The notes below the pieces were generated by a model. The model had not been told where the DNA came from. It ran no database searches and worked only from the letters and a program-made list of their open reading frames with translations. This document shows, piece after piece, positions 39,491-51,800 of a stretch of DNA of 64,000 nucleotides. Source of the DNA: Mitsuokella multacida DSM 20544 (GTDB lineage Bacteria > Bacillota > Negativicutes > Selenomonadales > Selenomonadaceae); assembly GCF_000155955.1 (NCBI RefSeq), contig NZ_GG697143.2, positions 62,554 through 126,553 on the forward strand, read 5' to 3'. The translations under genes were made by a program, and so were the position numbers. Positions within the stretch are counted from its first letter, which is position 1, and each line of letters begins with the position of its first letter.

Positions 39491-41248
39491 ATGAACTTGA
39501 AGCAATATGTTCTGACGGCACTGGCCGTCAGCGCCCTGACGATGCCGTGGGCACCTGGCGTATCGCAGGCCGCTGCTGCCGATGCATCTGCACAGGCCGC
39601 AACGGCCAAAACAGCGGCTGCTGTCAGCAGTGCGACGGCAGTCAAAGCCGATACTGCTGCCAAGAGCGATGAAGCTGAGGCGAAGGCGAAGCAGGTGAAG
39701 TACAGCCTGAAGTTCAACGCGAAGAACTACACGAAGGAGACGCTGCAGCTCGACGGCAAGGATGTGGCCTTCCGCGCCTACCGCAATGTCGTTTACGTCT
39801 CGAAGCCGGCCTCTGTCGCCGCCGAATCCATGAGCATCTTCATCCCTGAGGCGTACTTCCAGAAGGGCGGCACGGTCAATGGCTACACGAAAGAGACTGC
39901 GCCAATCTTCCTGCCAAACGGTGTCGGCGGCTACATGCCGGGCGAGATCAAGGAGCCGAGTGCCAACGATCGCATGAGCGGCGGCGCCAATGCCTCGCTC
40001 GTCGCGCTCTCGAGGGGCTATGTCGTCGCGGCACCGGCCATCCGCGGCCGCACGACGGTCGGCGATGACGGCAAGACGTACGTCGGCAAGGCGCCGGCGC
40101 TCATCGTCGACTACAAGGCGGCCGTGCGCTACCTGCGCTACAACCGTCACCGCCTGCCGGCCGGCAATACGGACAAGATCATCTCGAATGGCACGAGCGC
40201 GGGCGGCGCACTCTCCGCATTGCTCGGCGCGACGGGCAACAGCAAGGAGTACGCCGCAGAACTCAAGGCCATCGGCGCGGCCAATGAGCGCGACGACATC
40301 TTCGCCTCGATGGACTACTGCCCAATCACGAACCTCGACCATGCCGACATGGCTTACGAGTGGATGTTCAACGGCGTCAATGAGGCACATCAGAGCAGTG
40401 CCCAGATGAGCCCGCTGCTGCCGCTGAAGTCCGGCTCCATGCCGGGCACCATCAAGGCCGGTGGGCAGCTCGTGCCGCTCGGCCCGGGGCCCGTTGTGCA
40501 GGGCGATGGCGGCATGGTGACGGATCGCCCCGCGAATGCGCCGACAGAGACGAGCGCCGGCACGGAGATGACGCAGGAACAGCGCGTGGCCTCGGATCAG
40601 CTCAAGGCACTGTTCCCCGATTACGTCAATAGATTGGGGCTCAAGGACCGTCAGGGACACACCCTGATGCTCAATGAGGATGGCACGGGCAGTTTTGCCG
40701 ATTACATCAAGTCCATCTACGCTGCCTCGGCGCAGTCGGCTCTCGATGCGGGCGAAGACCTCTCGAGCCTCGACTGGCTGACCATCGAGAACGGTCTCGT
40801 CAAGGATGTAGACCTCGCGAAGTACGCGGCCTGGGCGACGCGCCTCAAGGCAGCGCCGGCCTTCGATAAGTTCGACCTGAGTTCCGGTGAGAACGACGAG
40901 TTCGGCACGTCGGACAACACGCCGCGCCACTTCACTGGCTTCGCCCTGACGCGCGATAAGAAAATGGGTGCGACCATGGCGACCTGGGACGACATCCGCC
41001 GCATGAATCCGCTCTACTTCATCGGCCAGAAGGGCGTCACCGTTGCCCCGCACTGGCGCATCCGCCATGGTGCCAAGGACCGCGACACGTGCCTGGCCAT
41101 CCCCGCCATCCTGGCCCTGACGCTGCAGAATAACGGCTACGATGTCGACTTCTCCTCGCCGTGGGGCAAAGGACATGCCGGCGATTATGACCTCACCGAG
41201 CTCTTTGACTGGGCCGACGGTCTCTGCAAGGCATCAACGAAAAAATAA
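39491..41248 (+). CDS. Secreted tannase (tannin acylhydrolase, bacterial subtype B)
   Basis: Hydrolyses galloyl esters of tannins. The 585 residues begin with a signal peptide (MNLKQYVLTALAVSALTMPWAPGVSQA) and an Ala/Lys-rich spacer to about 70. The alpha/beta-hydrolase domain matches Lactobacillus plantarum tannase along its length: TVNGYTKETAPIFLPNGVGGY, AIRGRTTV, nucleophile motif ISNGTSAGGALSALLG (about residue 240), YCPITNLDHADMAYEW, HWRIRHGAKDRD and, at the C-terminus, the catalytic-His region GHAGDYDLTELFDWADG. Unlike that cytoplasmic enzyme it is exported. ATG 39491 sits behind GAAAGGATGGG. A LysR gene follows and may regulate it. Confidence 0.92.
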   Translation: MNLKQYVLTALAVSALTMPWAPGVSQAAAADASAQAATAKTAAAVSSATAVKADTAAKSDEAEAKAKQVKYSLKFNAKNYTKETLQLDGKDVAFRAYRNVVYVSKPASVAAESMSIFIPEAYFQKGGTVNGYTKETAPIFLPNGVGGYMPGEIKEPSANDRMSGGANASLVALSRGYVVAAPAIRGRTTVGDDGKTYVGKAPALIVDYKAAVRYLRYNRHRLPAGNTDKIISNGTSAGGALSALLGATGNSKEYAAELKAIGAANERDDIFASMDYCPITNLDHADMAYEWMFNGVNEAHQSSAQMSPLLPLKSGSMPGTIKAGGQLVPLGPGPVVQGDGGMVTDRPANAPTETSAGTEMTQEQRVASDQLKALFPDYVNRLGLKDRQGHTLMLNEDGTGSFADYIKSIYAASAQSALDAGEDLSSLDWLTIENGLVKDVDLAKYAAWATRLKAAPAFDKFDLSSGENDEFGTSDNTPRHFTGFALTRDKKMGATMATWDDIRRMNPLYFIGQKGVTVAPHWRIRHGAKDRDTCLAIPAILALTLQNNGYDVDFSSPWGKGHAGDYDLTELFDWADGLCKASTKK

Positions 41249-41284
41249 AGAAGTGTGTGAGCGACGCTCCTGCGCCTGCTCTCT

Positions 41285-41317
41285 GGGCATCCTTCCGACT
41301 GGCAGGATGCCCTTTTT
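41285..41317 (+). terminator. Terminator after the tannase gene
   Basis: A 9-bp stem GGGCATCCT/AGGATGCCC with a 10-nt loop followed by TTTTTGATT. Confidence 0.85.
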
Positions 41318-41490
41318 GATTATTAGAAAATAGCAGTAAAGTTGAATGAAATGGGTGTCGTTTCTTACAGCAATGGGATATAGCCTTATGCTATAATAGA
41401 GATACGTATCGATACAGGATTGCGTATGGACAATAAGATACAAGCTATATAGGAAATACAGGATAAAAGATAAGAAAGGTGATTCTTACG

Positions 41491-42372
41491 ATGATGACAT
41501 TGACGCAGATGCGTTACTTCTATGAAGTATGCCAGTGGCAAAATATCACGAAAGCGGCAGAACACCTCCACGTCTCGCAGCCGACGATCAGCGTGGCGAT
41601 GCAGACGCTCGAGGCAGAAACCGGACTGAACCTGTTCCATCGCGAGGGCCGAAAACTCGTCGTGACGCCGGAGGGCAGTAAGTTACTTGGCAAGGTCAAC
41701 CACATTTTGCCCCAGATGGACCAGCTTGAGACAGAAATCCAGGACATGGCGCACAATCGCAATCACATCCGCATGGCCCTGCCGCTGCAGATCGGCACGC
41801 GCTTCCTGCCGCGCATCCTCGGAGAGTTCCGGCTTGCCCATCCGCAGATCAAGCTCGAGATCATCGAGACGGGCGGCATCAGCGCCCTGCAGATGGTCGA
41901 GGATGAGAAGCTCGACATCGCCCTGACGAACTACGCGACCGGCTTCAGCCAGAAGCTCTGCTACCAGAAACTCTATGACTGCGAGTGCTGCTTCGTCACC
42001 TATCCCTTCCATCCGCTGGCCAAGCGCAAATCTGTCTCGTTCGCCGACTTTGCCGACGAGGAGCTCGTCATGCTCGACAGCCACTTCTTCATCTATCGCA
42101 TGGTCCATGACCTCTATACTGCGCACAGCTGCAAGCCGCGCGTCATCCACTTCTCACCGTACCTGCACACCATCAAGAACCTCGTCGAGAGCGGCATTTG
42201 CTCAACCTTCCTCGCCCGCCAGGCCGTGCTGCCCGACGAGAATCTCGTCGCCGTTGCCCTCGAAGAGCCCTTCTACATCAACTCTGGTATCGTCACCAAG
42301 AAAGGACGCCAGGTCTACGAGGACGAGCAGCAGCTTATCGACTACCTGCAGCAGATCACGAAGGATATGTAG
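41491..42372 (+). CDS. LysR-family transcriptional regulator, candidate tannase regulator
   Basis: A 293-residue LysR protein. HTH: MTLTQMRYFYEVCQWQNITKAAEHLHVSQPTISVAMQTLEAETGL, with LFHREGRKLVVTPEG as the wing. The sensor domain begins near residue 90 (IRMALPLQIGTRFLPRILGEF), with GICSTFLARQAV near the end. AAGAAAGGTGATT lies before ATG 41491 (41494 is an equal alternative). It has its own leader after the tannase terminator. Linkage to the tannase gene suggests sensing of gallate-like aromatics, an inference from position only. Confidence 0.88.
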   Translation: MMTLTQMRYFYEVCQWQNITKAAEHLHVSQPTISVAMQTLEAETGLNLFHREGRKLVVTPEGSKLLGKVNHILPQMDQLETEIQDMAHNRNHIRMALPLQIGTRFLPRILGEFRLAHPQIKLEIIETGGISALQMVEDEKLDIALTNYATGFSQKLCYQKLYDCECCFVTYPFHPLAKRKSVSFADFADEELVMLDSHFFIYRMVHDLYTAHSCKPRVIHFSPYLHTIKNLVESGICSTFLARQAVLPDENLVAVALEEPFYINSGIVTKKGRQVYEDEQQLIDYLQQITKDM

Positions 42373-42412
42373 AGATATATAAATATGCATAAGATTCAAT
42401 AATATACGAAAT

Positions 42413-42453
42413 AAAGAAGTCCCTTCCATCAATGGAGGGGACTTCTTTATTTG
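42413..42453 (+). terminator. Terminator after the LysR gene
   Basis: AAAGAAGTCCC and TTCCAT pair with ATGGA and GGGGACTTCTTT around a short AATC-like loop, then TATTTGCC. Confidence 0.8.
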
Positions 42454-42879
42454 CCGAAAATTACCTTTCTTTTCATAATGGAACAGGAGGTAATGCGGAT
42501 TGTTCTGTAACGGATAATATTTCGCCGTAAAGACTTGTTCTAGAATCGATTTTACGGTATAGTAGGAAGTAGTGATGAAATTAAGGCGGTGCTAACTGAT
42601 TTCACAGCGGAGTACCGCAATATTTCAAGCCACTTTGCTGAACAGATGACATCATAATTCATGGACGATGAGAGCTGATAAGAGAGATGTGGAGATCTTT
42701 CCGGTAGCGTCCATGATCGTTCAGGAATGAACCGTTATTTGCATGTCTCTGTCCGAGATGCGACTGCATGAGAGCAGCGCGTACGAGTTGAATAAATATA
42801 CAAAACTCGAATCGATTCGACAAAGTTGGCAGGAGCATAGAGAGAAGAACGAAGAGCGAAGAGAAAATGGAGGCATTCT
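42454..42879 (+). other. Long AT-richer leader/intergenic region before the giant adhesin
   Basis: A 426-bp stretch without a plausible gene. It contains the perfect palindrome TCGAATCGATTCGA (42807-42820) and several degenerate -10-like sequences (for example TATAGT near 42558), and it ends with AAAATGGAGGCATTCT before the start codon. Its length and palindrome suggest regulated expression of the adhesin. Confidence 0.5.
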
Positions 42880-45800
42880 ATGAATCGGATTTATCAAGTC
42901 ATCTGGAGCAGCGTCAAGAGTTGCTACGTCGTCGTATCAGAGAACGCAAGCCGTCACGGTAAGAAGAAAGCTGCGCATCTGGCACCGTCGACAACTAAGC
43001 GCACCATGCTGGCCATGAGCCTAGGGGCAGCCGTGCTGATGGGCTCGGGCTCTGCAACAGAGGCGGCTGCTACAGGAGAACATGCTACCATCAGCGGTGG
43101 TGACAATGGGACTGCCTCGGGAAAGTATTCCAGCATCAGCGGTGGCAAGGATAATGTAGCTGCTGGGGAAAATTCCAGCATCAGCGGTGGCTCGACCAAC
43201 AAAGCTTCGGGGATAAATTCCAGTGTCAGCGGTGGTGGCGACAATGAAGCGATTGGTGAAGAGGCCAGTGTCAGCGGCGGTTCTCAAGGAAAGGCTACTG
43301 GCAAACGTTCGAGCGTTACCGGTGGTGGACAGAACCAAGCGGCCGGTGACTTTTCTACCGTTAATGGCGGTACCGGCAATAAAGCGTTTGGTTACGGATC
43401 ATCCATCATTGGTGGTAGTGGCAATGTAGTCGGCAAAATGGCTGTAGACGAGAACGGAAACCCAAAGTTTAAAGACAGCAATGGCAATGATGTTGTTGGA
43501 ACGATAACAATGGACAAAGAGAGGAATCCTATTCTCGTAGACAGTAAAGGCAATGTTATCAAGGATGCTCATCAGTATCCAGATCCTTCATCTCCTTTTG
43601 CAGCTTCAGTTGCCGTAGCAATTGGTGGTTATTCATCCTCTGTACAGGGAAGCTATTCCGTCGGTATTGCTGGCGGCAGCACGAGCGCATCGGCCTCCAG
43701 CGGCTTAGCAGCTGGCAGACAGGCCACGGTCACGATGGCGAATGGTGTTGCTATCGGCTACGAGTCTACGGCTTCTGTCATCAATTCGTCTCGTGCAGCG
43801 GATAAAGAAGGGCGCATTGTATCCTTTGGTCATCAGGCGGGAGATGTTTATTATACGGTAGACTATCAAAACCACACCGTCACCGAGAATCAATATGACT
43901 CTGCCGCCTACAACCGTCTCGTCAATGTCGCTGATGGTATCGACGACCACGACGTCGTCGTTATGGAGCAGCTCAAGAACGCCAAAGCGGAGGCTGTGGC
44001 AGAGGCCAAGACGAATATCAAGGTCAAGGGCGATGAGTTCAATGTCCATGCTGCTGAAAGCACGGATGCCAAGGGCGTACAGACTACGACCATCAGCCTG
44101 ATGCCCAAGGTCACGTTGAAGAACAGCACGGACACCACCGGTGCCAAGCAGGTGGTGCTGGACGGCACGGCGGGGACGATTTCTGCCGGCCTCAGCACGG
44201 ACACGAAGAATTTTGTTTCCCTAGACGGGACAAAAGGCCTTGCCAAGGTGGGAGGAATCCAGATCGGCAATCAGTCCTTTACCTATGATTATATGAAGCC
44301 GGTCAGCCTCAATGACGATGGGGCCACCCTCAAGCTGGAATCCACCCGGGCGAGTGCATCGGGGAACTTTGTGACGGGCCTTTCCAACCGCACCTGGACG
44401 CCGGGCAATTATATGACCGGCCGTGCGGCAACAGAAGACCAGCTGGAACAGGCGGGCCGCCACTTCCTGAGCATCAAGACGGCCAATAAAGATGATGATG
44501 GCAATCCGATAACGCCGGTTGCGGAAAACAGCTTGGCCAACTACTACAACGATGGTGCCACGGGCTCGGCTTCCATGGCCTTTGGCGTGGGCACCACGGC
44601 AAAAGGAGACCATTCTCTGTCCATGGGCGTCAGGAGCTCTGCTTCCGGTTTGAATTCTCTGGCCATCGGCTACGATAACACGGCTTCCGGCACCCAGTCC
44701 GTGGCAGTGGGCAACGGCACCAATGCCAGCGGCAATTACTCCGTTGCCATGGGCCTGGGCTCTCAGGCAGGTACTCAAAATACAGATCCGGAATCCACGG
44801 ACAATGGCGCTGCCGTAGCCGTTGGCTTTGAGTCCTCTGCAGAACAGACTGGTTCGGCTGCTTATGGCTATATGGCTTCGGCGAATAACTTTGAATCCTC
44901 GGCGTTTGGTACCAGTGCTACTGCAAATGCAGATGGCAGTGTAGCTTTGGGCGCTCATTCAGTAGCGAATCGAGACAAAGGCATCTCTGGGTATCTGGCA
45001 CCGACGTCTATGACTCCGGATAATGCAGCTATTTGGATTTCTACGGATGGTGCAGTATCTCTTGGCGGTAAAACGAAGAATGCTGCCGGCCAGGATGTCA
45101 CTATTTCCCGCCAGATCACCAACCTGGCCGCTGGTTCTGAGGATTCCGATGCCGTCAATGTGGCTCAGCTCAAGGCCTTGGCAAGCCAGGGCATGAACTT
45201 CCAGGGCAATGACACGAATACCTCTGTCCACCTCGACCAGGGCGGCACCCTCCAGATCCAGGGCAGCGGCCGCAAGGAGGACACGGAATACTCCACCCAG
45301 AATGTCAAGGTCCTGACGGATACGGCGAATAAGCGTCTTTCCATCGCTCTGGACAAGAACCCCACCTTTGATTCTGTCACGGCCGGTACGGAAAACAGCA
45401 CTTCCGGCGGCGGACAGACCGGCTCCCTCAAAATCGTAGGGGCCAATAGCAGCAGTACCAACAAAGCCACCACCATCACCGCAGGCTATGCCGCATCTCC
45501 GGAACTTTCCGGTGCCAAGGGCACGGGCCGCATCAGCTATACCGATGGAGACGGCACGGCGCATACCGTAGCAACCCTCGGCGATGGCCTCAAGCTGGCT
45601 GGCGATACGGGAACGGGCAGCGTGGCTCTGGACAATACGCTCACCGTTTCCGGCGGTGCTACGAATCTGGCCAATGGCAATAATATCGGCGTCACCGCCA
45701 ATGGCTCCACCCTTTCGCTGAAGCTGGCCAAGGACATCACCGGTCTTGACACCGTGACTGCCGGCGGCGTCAAGATGGGCACCCAATCCGATGGCAATGA

Positions 45801-48800
45801 TACCACCAAGAGCGGGAAGTACGTCACCGGCCTCGACAATACCACCTGGACCGTAGGGCAGACCCAGCCTGTCACCGGCCGTGCTGCTACAGAAGACCAG
45901 CTCAAGAGCGTGTCCGATGTGGTCAATACGAACCGGACCAATATTGCCAACAATACCGAAGCCATCGCCAAAGGCCTCAATTTCTCGGCCAGCAACAAGG
46001 TAGATGGTACCTATAAGACGGTCAAAAAGAATCTGGGCGATACGGTGGCAGTTCGCGCCAGCGATGTCAAGGATGGCCATACCTACAATACGGACAACCT
46101 GACCACAGAAATCGATGACAACGGCATCATCACCGTGAAGATGGATACCCAGCTCACGGCGGACAAGGTGACTGTGGGAACAGGCGATAATGCCATCACC
46201 ATCGATGGTTTCGACGGCAGCATGAAGACCGGTTCTTCCACCTTGAACGGTACAGGCCTGACCATTAATAATGGTCCCAGTGTCACCACCAGCGGCATCA
46301 GCGGCGGCAGTAAGCAGATCACTGAGGTCAAGAGTGGTGCATCCGGCATGGATGATTCCAATAACCCGATATATGGAACGGACACCAATGCCGCCAATAT
46401 CGGCGATGTCAAGAATATCGCCGCCAAGACCGTGACCGTCAGCGGAGACAATAAGAATACGAAGGTGGTAGGAACGCCGAATACCACAGATGGAACGGTG
46501 GACTACAAGGTTTCCTTGAACGATACTGTGACCCTGGGCAGCGATGCCGGAACACAGGTTTCCTTGAATGGCAAGACCGGTGTCATTAAGGCTGGCAATC
46601 AGGCGACTATCGACGGCAGTGCAGGAACGGCTTCCATTGGCAATCTCTCCTTGGGGACTGTTGCAGCGAATACCCTGACCTTAAAGGATAAAGATGGCAG
46701 AGACACCCCCCAGAAGGCAGATGCAGGAACGTATGCAACGGGCTTGACCAATACGACTTGGGACGTCGCCAACCCGTCTTATGTCAGCGGTAGAGCTGCG
46801 ACGGAAGACGAACTCCTGACTGTATCCAATACCGTCAACTCCGGCTGGAAGGCCCAGATTAACGGCACCGATGTCAAGACTGTCACACCTACCGATAACA
46901 CCTTGAACTTTGTGGCAGGGGATAATATTTCTCTTTCCAGCGGCAATGATATCAAGGATATCAAGATTGCCACTACACCGGATGTCAACTTTACAACGGT
47001 CCGCGTCGGTGGTACCAATACTAGCGGCACTTATACAGGCGGCATTTTCCTGGGAAATCAGGCTGGCGGTGGTGCTAATGGCAGTGCTGATTCCCCGATT
47101 ATGAGTATTACAGGACTTAAAAATACAGCCTGGGTGAAGGGCAACTTTATGTCCGGCCGTGCGGCTACAGAAGATCAGCTGAACGTAGTAGCCCAGCAGA
47201 TTATAGGCGAAGTCAACGCTGCTGATATTTATGTAGAGAGCGGATCTGTCTCTTATGATACAAAGGGCGATGGAACCGGTACATTGCAGCGTTCTAATAA
47301 GACCACAGGCAATCTGACTGGCCTCCATGATTACTATGTAACCGGTGGCAGTGTCAGCACCGATGGTAAAACCCTGAATCTGACGAAAAATGGCGGTGAT
47401 GCCATTCCGGGTATTGATATGACCAATGTGCTGAATCAGGACAGCCATCTGGTGGCCGCCGACAGTGGTGAATACACGGTAGGCAGCGATGGCAAGGTAA
47501 CGCTGAAGGTGAAAAATAACGTAGCGGGAAGCACTCCTACGGATGTGGTGATTTCTGGTATTGCCAGCAATGCGGCTCTGCAGAAGGGCTTGAATTTTGA
47601 AGCCAATGGAGCAGAGAAGGAGGGCGGAAGTGCTGCCTACAATGCTCCGCTGGGGGATAAAATCAGTGTATTGGGCGGTGCGGCAAAGGATAAGCACACC
47701 TACAATACAGATAACATCACCACTACTATGAATAATGGCACCATCACGGTGAAGTTGGACAATGACCTGACGGCTCACAGCCTGACGGCAGGGTCCAGTA
47801 CTGTTGATGGTAGAGTGAGGGTAACTGGCGCTAAAGGTGCCTATGTTGAGATGGATGGCAGTGACGGTTCCATTCATTTGGGCAACAACGGTGGCCGTTA
47901 TTCCGCACTGTATCAGAACTATGGCGGCACGGGCTTCTTGACGGCTGAAACATCTCCGCGTTTGGAATATGCGGTAGACAATGCCCCGAACACGCGTCAC
48001 ACCATTGCCACCCTGGACGATGGCATGAAGTTTGCCGGTGATGATGCCAAGGCAGATTCGTCTAAGACTGTCAGCACAACCCTCAACAGCACTTTGAAGA
48101 TCACTGGAGGTGCTGCTGCCGGCAATTTGACGGACGGCAATATCGGTGTGGTGAAGAACGATGCTGGCGATGGCCTGATAATCAAGCTGAATAAGGACCT
48201 CACCAATATGGGCACCATCAGCTTTGCACCCACTGCAGGGACTACGGGCAGTGGCATCAAGATTGGCTCCCAGACTATTGCCAACAACGGCACCAGCCCT
48301 AATGCTGCTGCCGGTGACTACGTTACCGGCCTGACCAACACCAAATGGTCGAAAGACGGCATCGTCAGCGGCCGGGCAGCTACAGAAGACCAGCTCCAGC
48401 AGGTGGCCAATGCCATTGTCAATGGCAAGGAAACGGGTGGCGGCTTTGGTATCAGCGACAATGCAGGCAATGTGGTGAAGCAGGATCTGGGCGGCGCCAT
48501 CCAGCTGAAGGCGGCAGACAGCAATCTGACCACTACGGCAGATACCACTGGCAAAGCCATTACCTTTGGCTTGAGCAAGGAACTGAAAGACATGACCAGT
48601 GCTACTTTCAAGGATGCGACGACTGGTGCTATGACCGTAATTGACGGCAAGGGCATTGCCATTACGCCCCAGAACGGCAGCACAAATGGCCAAGTAAAGC
48701 TGACCACCGATGGACTGTCCAATGGCGGTAAGCAGATTACCAATGTACAGAGCGGACTCTATGATACGGCACAGAATAAGCCGGTGGATATCTCTACCAT

Positions 48801-51800
48801 TACGGCAGACAGCTCCATGCTGCAAAATGGGGCCACTATCGGCGATTTGCAGACCGTCAGAAATGGTTTGAAAACAGAACTGACAAACAAGGGCCTGGAC
48901 TTCAAGGGCAATGACGCTACCACTACTGTCCATAGAAATCTGGGCGACACCCTGACCATCCAGGGAACCGGCGCGGATGGCCGTGAATACGACGGCGGCG
49001 CCAATGTGCAGGTCAAGGCAGATAAGAATGCCAATACGCTGACGGTCCAGCTGGATCGCGACCTCAATGCCCATACCCTGACGTTGGGCAAAGCTTCTAA
49101 TGGAACCGAAAAAGGGGAAGCAGGGACGCTGATCCTCAACGGGAAAAACAAGGATAATGGGATGAGCCCGGTATCCATCGGTGTCACCTATCGGGGAAAT
49201 CAGAACAATGAAGCCATGAAGACGGCCATGTCTCGGATTACCTATAAAGGTGGCAATGGAAATGACCACACCGTGGCCACCCTGGAAGACGGCCTGCAGT
49301 TGTCCGGTGATAATGGCGAAGCCCTCAATACCACCCTGGACAAGAAGGTGACCATCAAGGGCGGCGCGAAGGACAAGCTGGTGGACAACACCACGGATCC
49401 CACGAAGAACAATAACATCGGTGTCGTTGCCAGCCAGGATGATGACGGCAATACCACCCTTTCCTTGCAGCTGGCCAAGGATCTCACCGGTCTCAATACG
49501 GTGACGGCCGGCTCAGTGGTCATGGGCAATCAGAATGTCATCAGTGTAGGAAAAGCTTCGGGACAGGGCAACTTCATCACTGGTCTTGATAACAAGACAT
49601 GGGATGGGACCGACTATGTCTCCGGCCGGGCGGCGACAGAAGATCAGCTGAAGACAGTCAGCGATTCCATCAAGACTTCTGTAAACAATGCCCAGTTTGG
49701 GATTACCGCCGGCGGCCTGGCTGATGGCGGCGATGTGACGGTCAAGAAGAATCTCGGTGAATCCATCCGCATCTATGGCGATGCTCCGGTAACCAACGAG
49801 AAAAACGATGGCTCCGGGGATTTCTGGGATCGCAGCAAGGCCAACATCCTCACCAAGGTGAAGAAAGACCATGATGGAAATGATTACGTTTCCGTAGAAC
49901 TCCAGGATCATCTGGAAGTCGGTGTCCATGGGGGTGCCGATGACAAAGGTACAGATGGCAGCATGCAGTTCAAGGGCAAGTCCGCCAAAGAGGTGAACAT
50001 CACCGGCGATACGGGTGTTATCCTGAGCGACGGCGATGGCCAAGCCAGGACGCAGACAGCGGCTCTTCGCCAGAACAATGGTACAGGCTATCTGGACCTC
50101 GCCGGTTCTGAGGGCGCGTTTACCAGCCTGTTTACGAAGAAAGGCACACAGAATCTGTCTCAGGAGGATGCCAAGAAGTCTGATACACGCTTGACCTATA
50201 CGACGGATAAGAGCAGCAAGACTGAGCATCAGGTGGCTACGCTGGACGATGGTCTCGTCATCGCTGGCGACAATGGACAGGTGACGCGCCTTCTGAACAG
50301 CACGCTGAAGTTGTCCGGTGGTGAGACGGATGAAGCCAAACTTTCCAGTGGCAAGAATATTGGTGTTGTCGCCAATAAGGATAACGATGGCCTTGATATC
50401 AAGCTGGCCAAAGACCTGACGGATATCGACAGCATCAATATGACGGGCGGCCTCAAGCTCAACAGCACCAATGGCTCGTCGACGATCACTGGCCTGACGA
50501 ATACGAGCGTCGATCTGCCTGACTTTGGCAAAGCTGGCCGGGCTGCTACAGAAGAACAGCTGGAGCAGGTGAAGGGCAGCATCACCGACACTGCAAAGGG
50601 CGGCGGTTTTGGCCTGGCCGATGACAAGGGGAATGCCGTAAAGGCAGACCTTGGAAGCAACATCGGCATTCACGGGGACAGTAATATCACGACGGCTGTT
50701 TCTGAAGATGGCAAATCGCTCAACATCGGCCTGAAGAAGGATGTTGACCTCGGTGATGCTGGCTCCATCAAGGCCGGCGGCGTCACAATCGACAAAAACG
50801 GCATTGACGCTGGTGGCAAGAACATCACCAACGTCAAGAGTGGTATCGTCAAGGGCGATGACAGCGACAACGGCAATGCTGCCAACATCGGCGATGTGAA
50901 ACATATCGTCGATGGCAAGATTGGCGATGTCAACGGTAAGATCGACAACATCACGAAGGATGTCTCGAACATCAAGACGGATGTATCGACGATCAAACAG
51001 ACGAAGCGCACATATCAGGGCGATGACGGCAAGGTCGTTAATGTCGACTTTGGCGGTGCACTGAGCCTGACGGGCGGCGCTACGGAAGTCGCGGAGGATA
51101 AGAACATCGGCGTCGTCAAGAATGGCGGAAATGGCCTGTCCCTGCGCCTGGCGAAGAATCTTGGCGGCCTTGAGAGTGTCACGACGGGTAAGACTACGAT
51201 GGATGACAGCGGCCTGACCATTGCGGGCAGCGATGGCAAGGCTAGCACCACGGTCACGAATAGCGGCATCAAGATTGCCTCTAGCGGCGATGATACGCAT
51301 GCGGTGGAAATCAGCAATAGCAATGTCTCAATGGGTGGTCAGCAGATTCATGATGTGGCTCCTGGCGCGGCGGACGGCGATGCAGTCAATGTCTCGCAGC
51401 TCAAGAAGAGTGTTGGGGCGCTCGGTGGGGCCATCAATCAGGTGGACCGCCGCGTGGATCGCGTCGGCGCTGGTGCGGCAGCTCTGGCGGCCCTGCATCC
51501 GCAGGATTTCGACCCGGATGACAAGTGGGACTTCGCTGTGGGCTACGGCAATTACCGCGGCGCGAATGCGGCGGCTGTCGGTGCGTTCTACAAGCCGAAT
51601 GAGGATACGACATTCTCGGTCGGCGGCACGGTCGGTGGCGGCGAGAACATGGTCAATGCGGGCATCAGCTTCAAGTTTGGCCAGGGCAACCACGTCTCGA
51701 ACAGCCGTGTGGCCATGGCCAAGGAAATCAAGGACCTGCGCAAAGAGGTCGAGAGCCTGCGCAGTGCGCTTGTCGATGTAGCAGCTGGCAAGCAGCTTGA

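Noticed and set aside
43080-43430. Regularly spaced repeats resembling a CRISPR array
   Set aside because: The 42-bp periodicity encodes 14-residue YadA-head repeats in a single open frame; copies are degenerate and no cas genes are present.
46681-51300. Very long antisense open frames (862 and 595 codons) within the adhesin gene
   Set aside because: They mirror the repetitive, Gly/Asp/Thr-rich adhesin frame, lack ribosome sites and family similarity, and arise because its codon pattern leaves few stops on the other strand.
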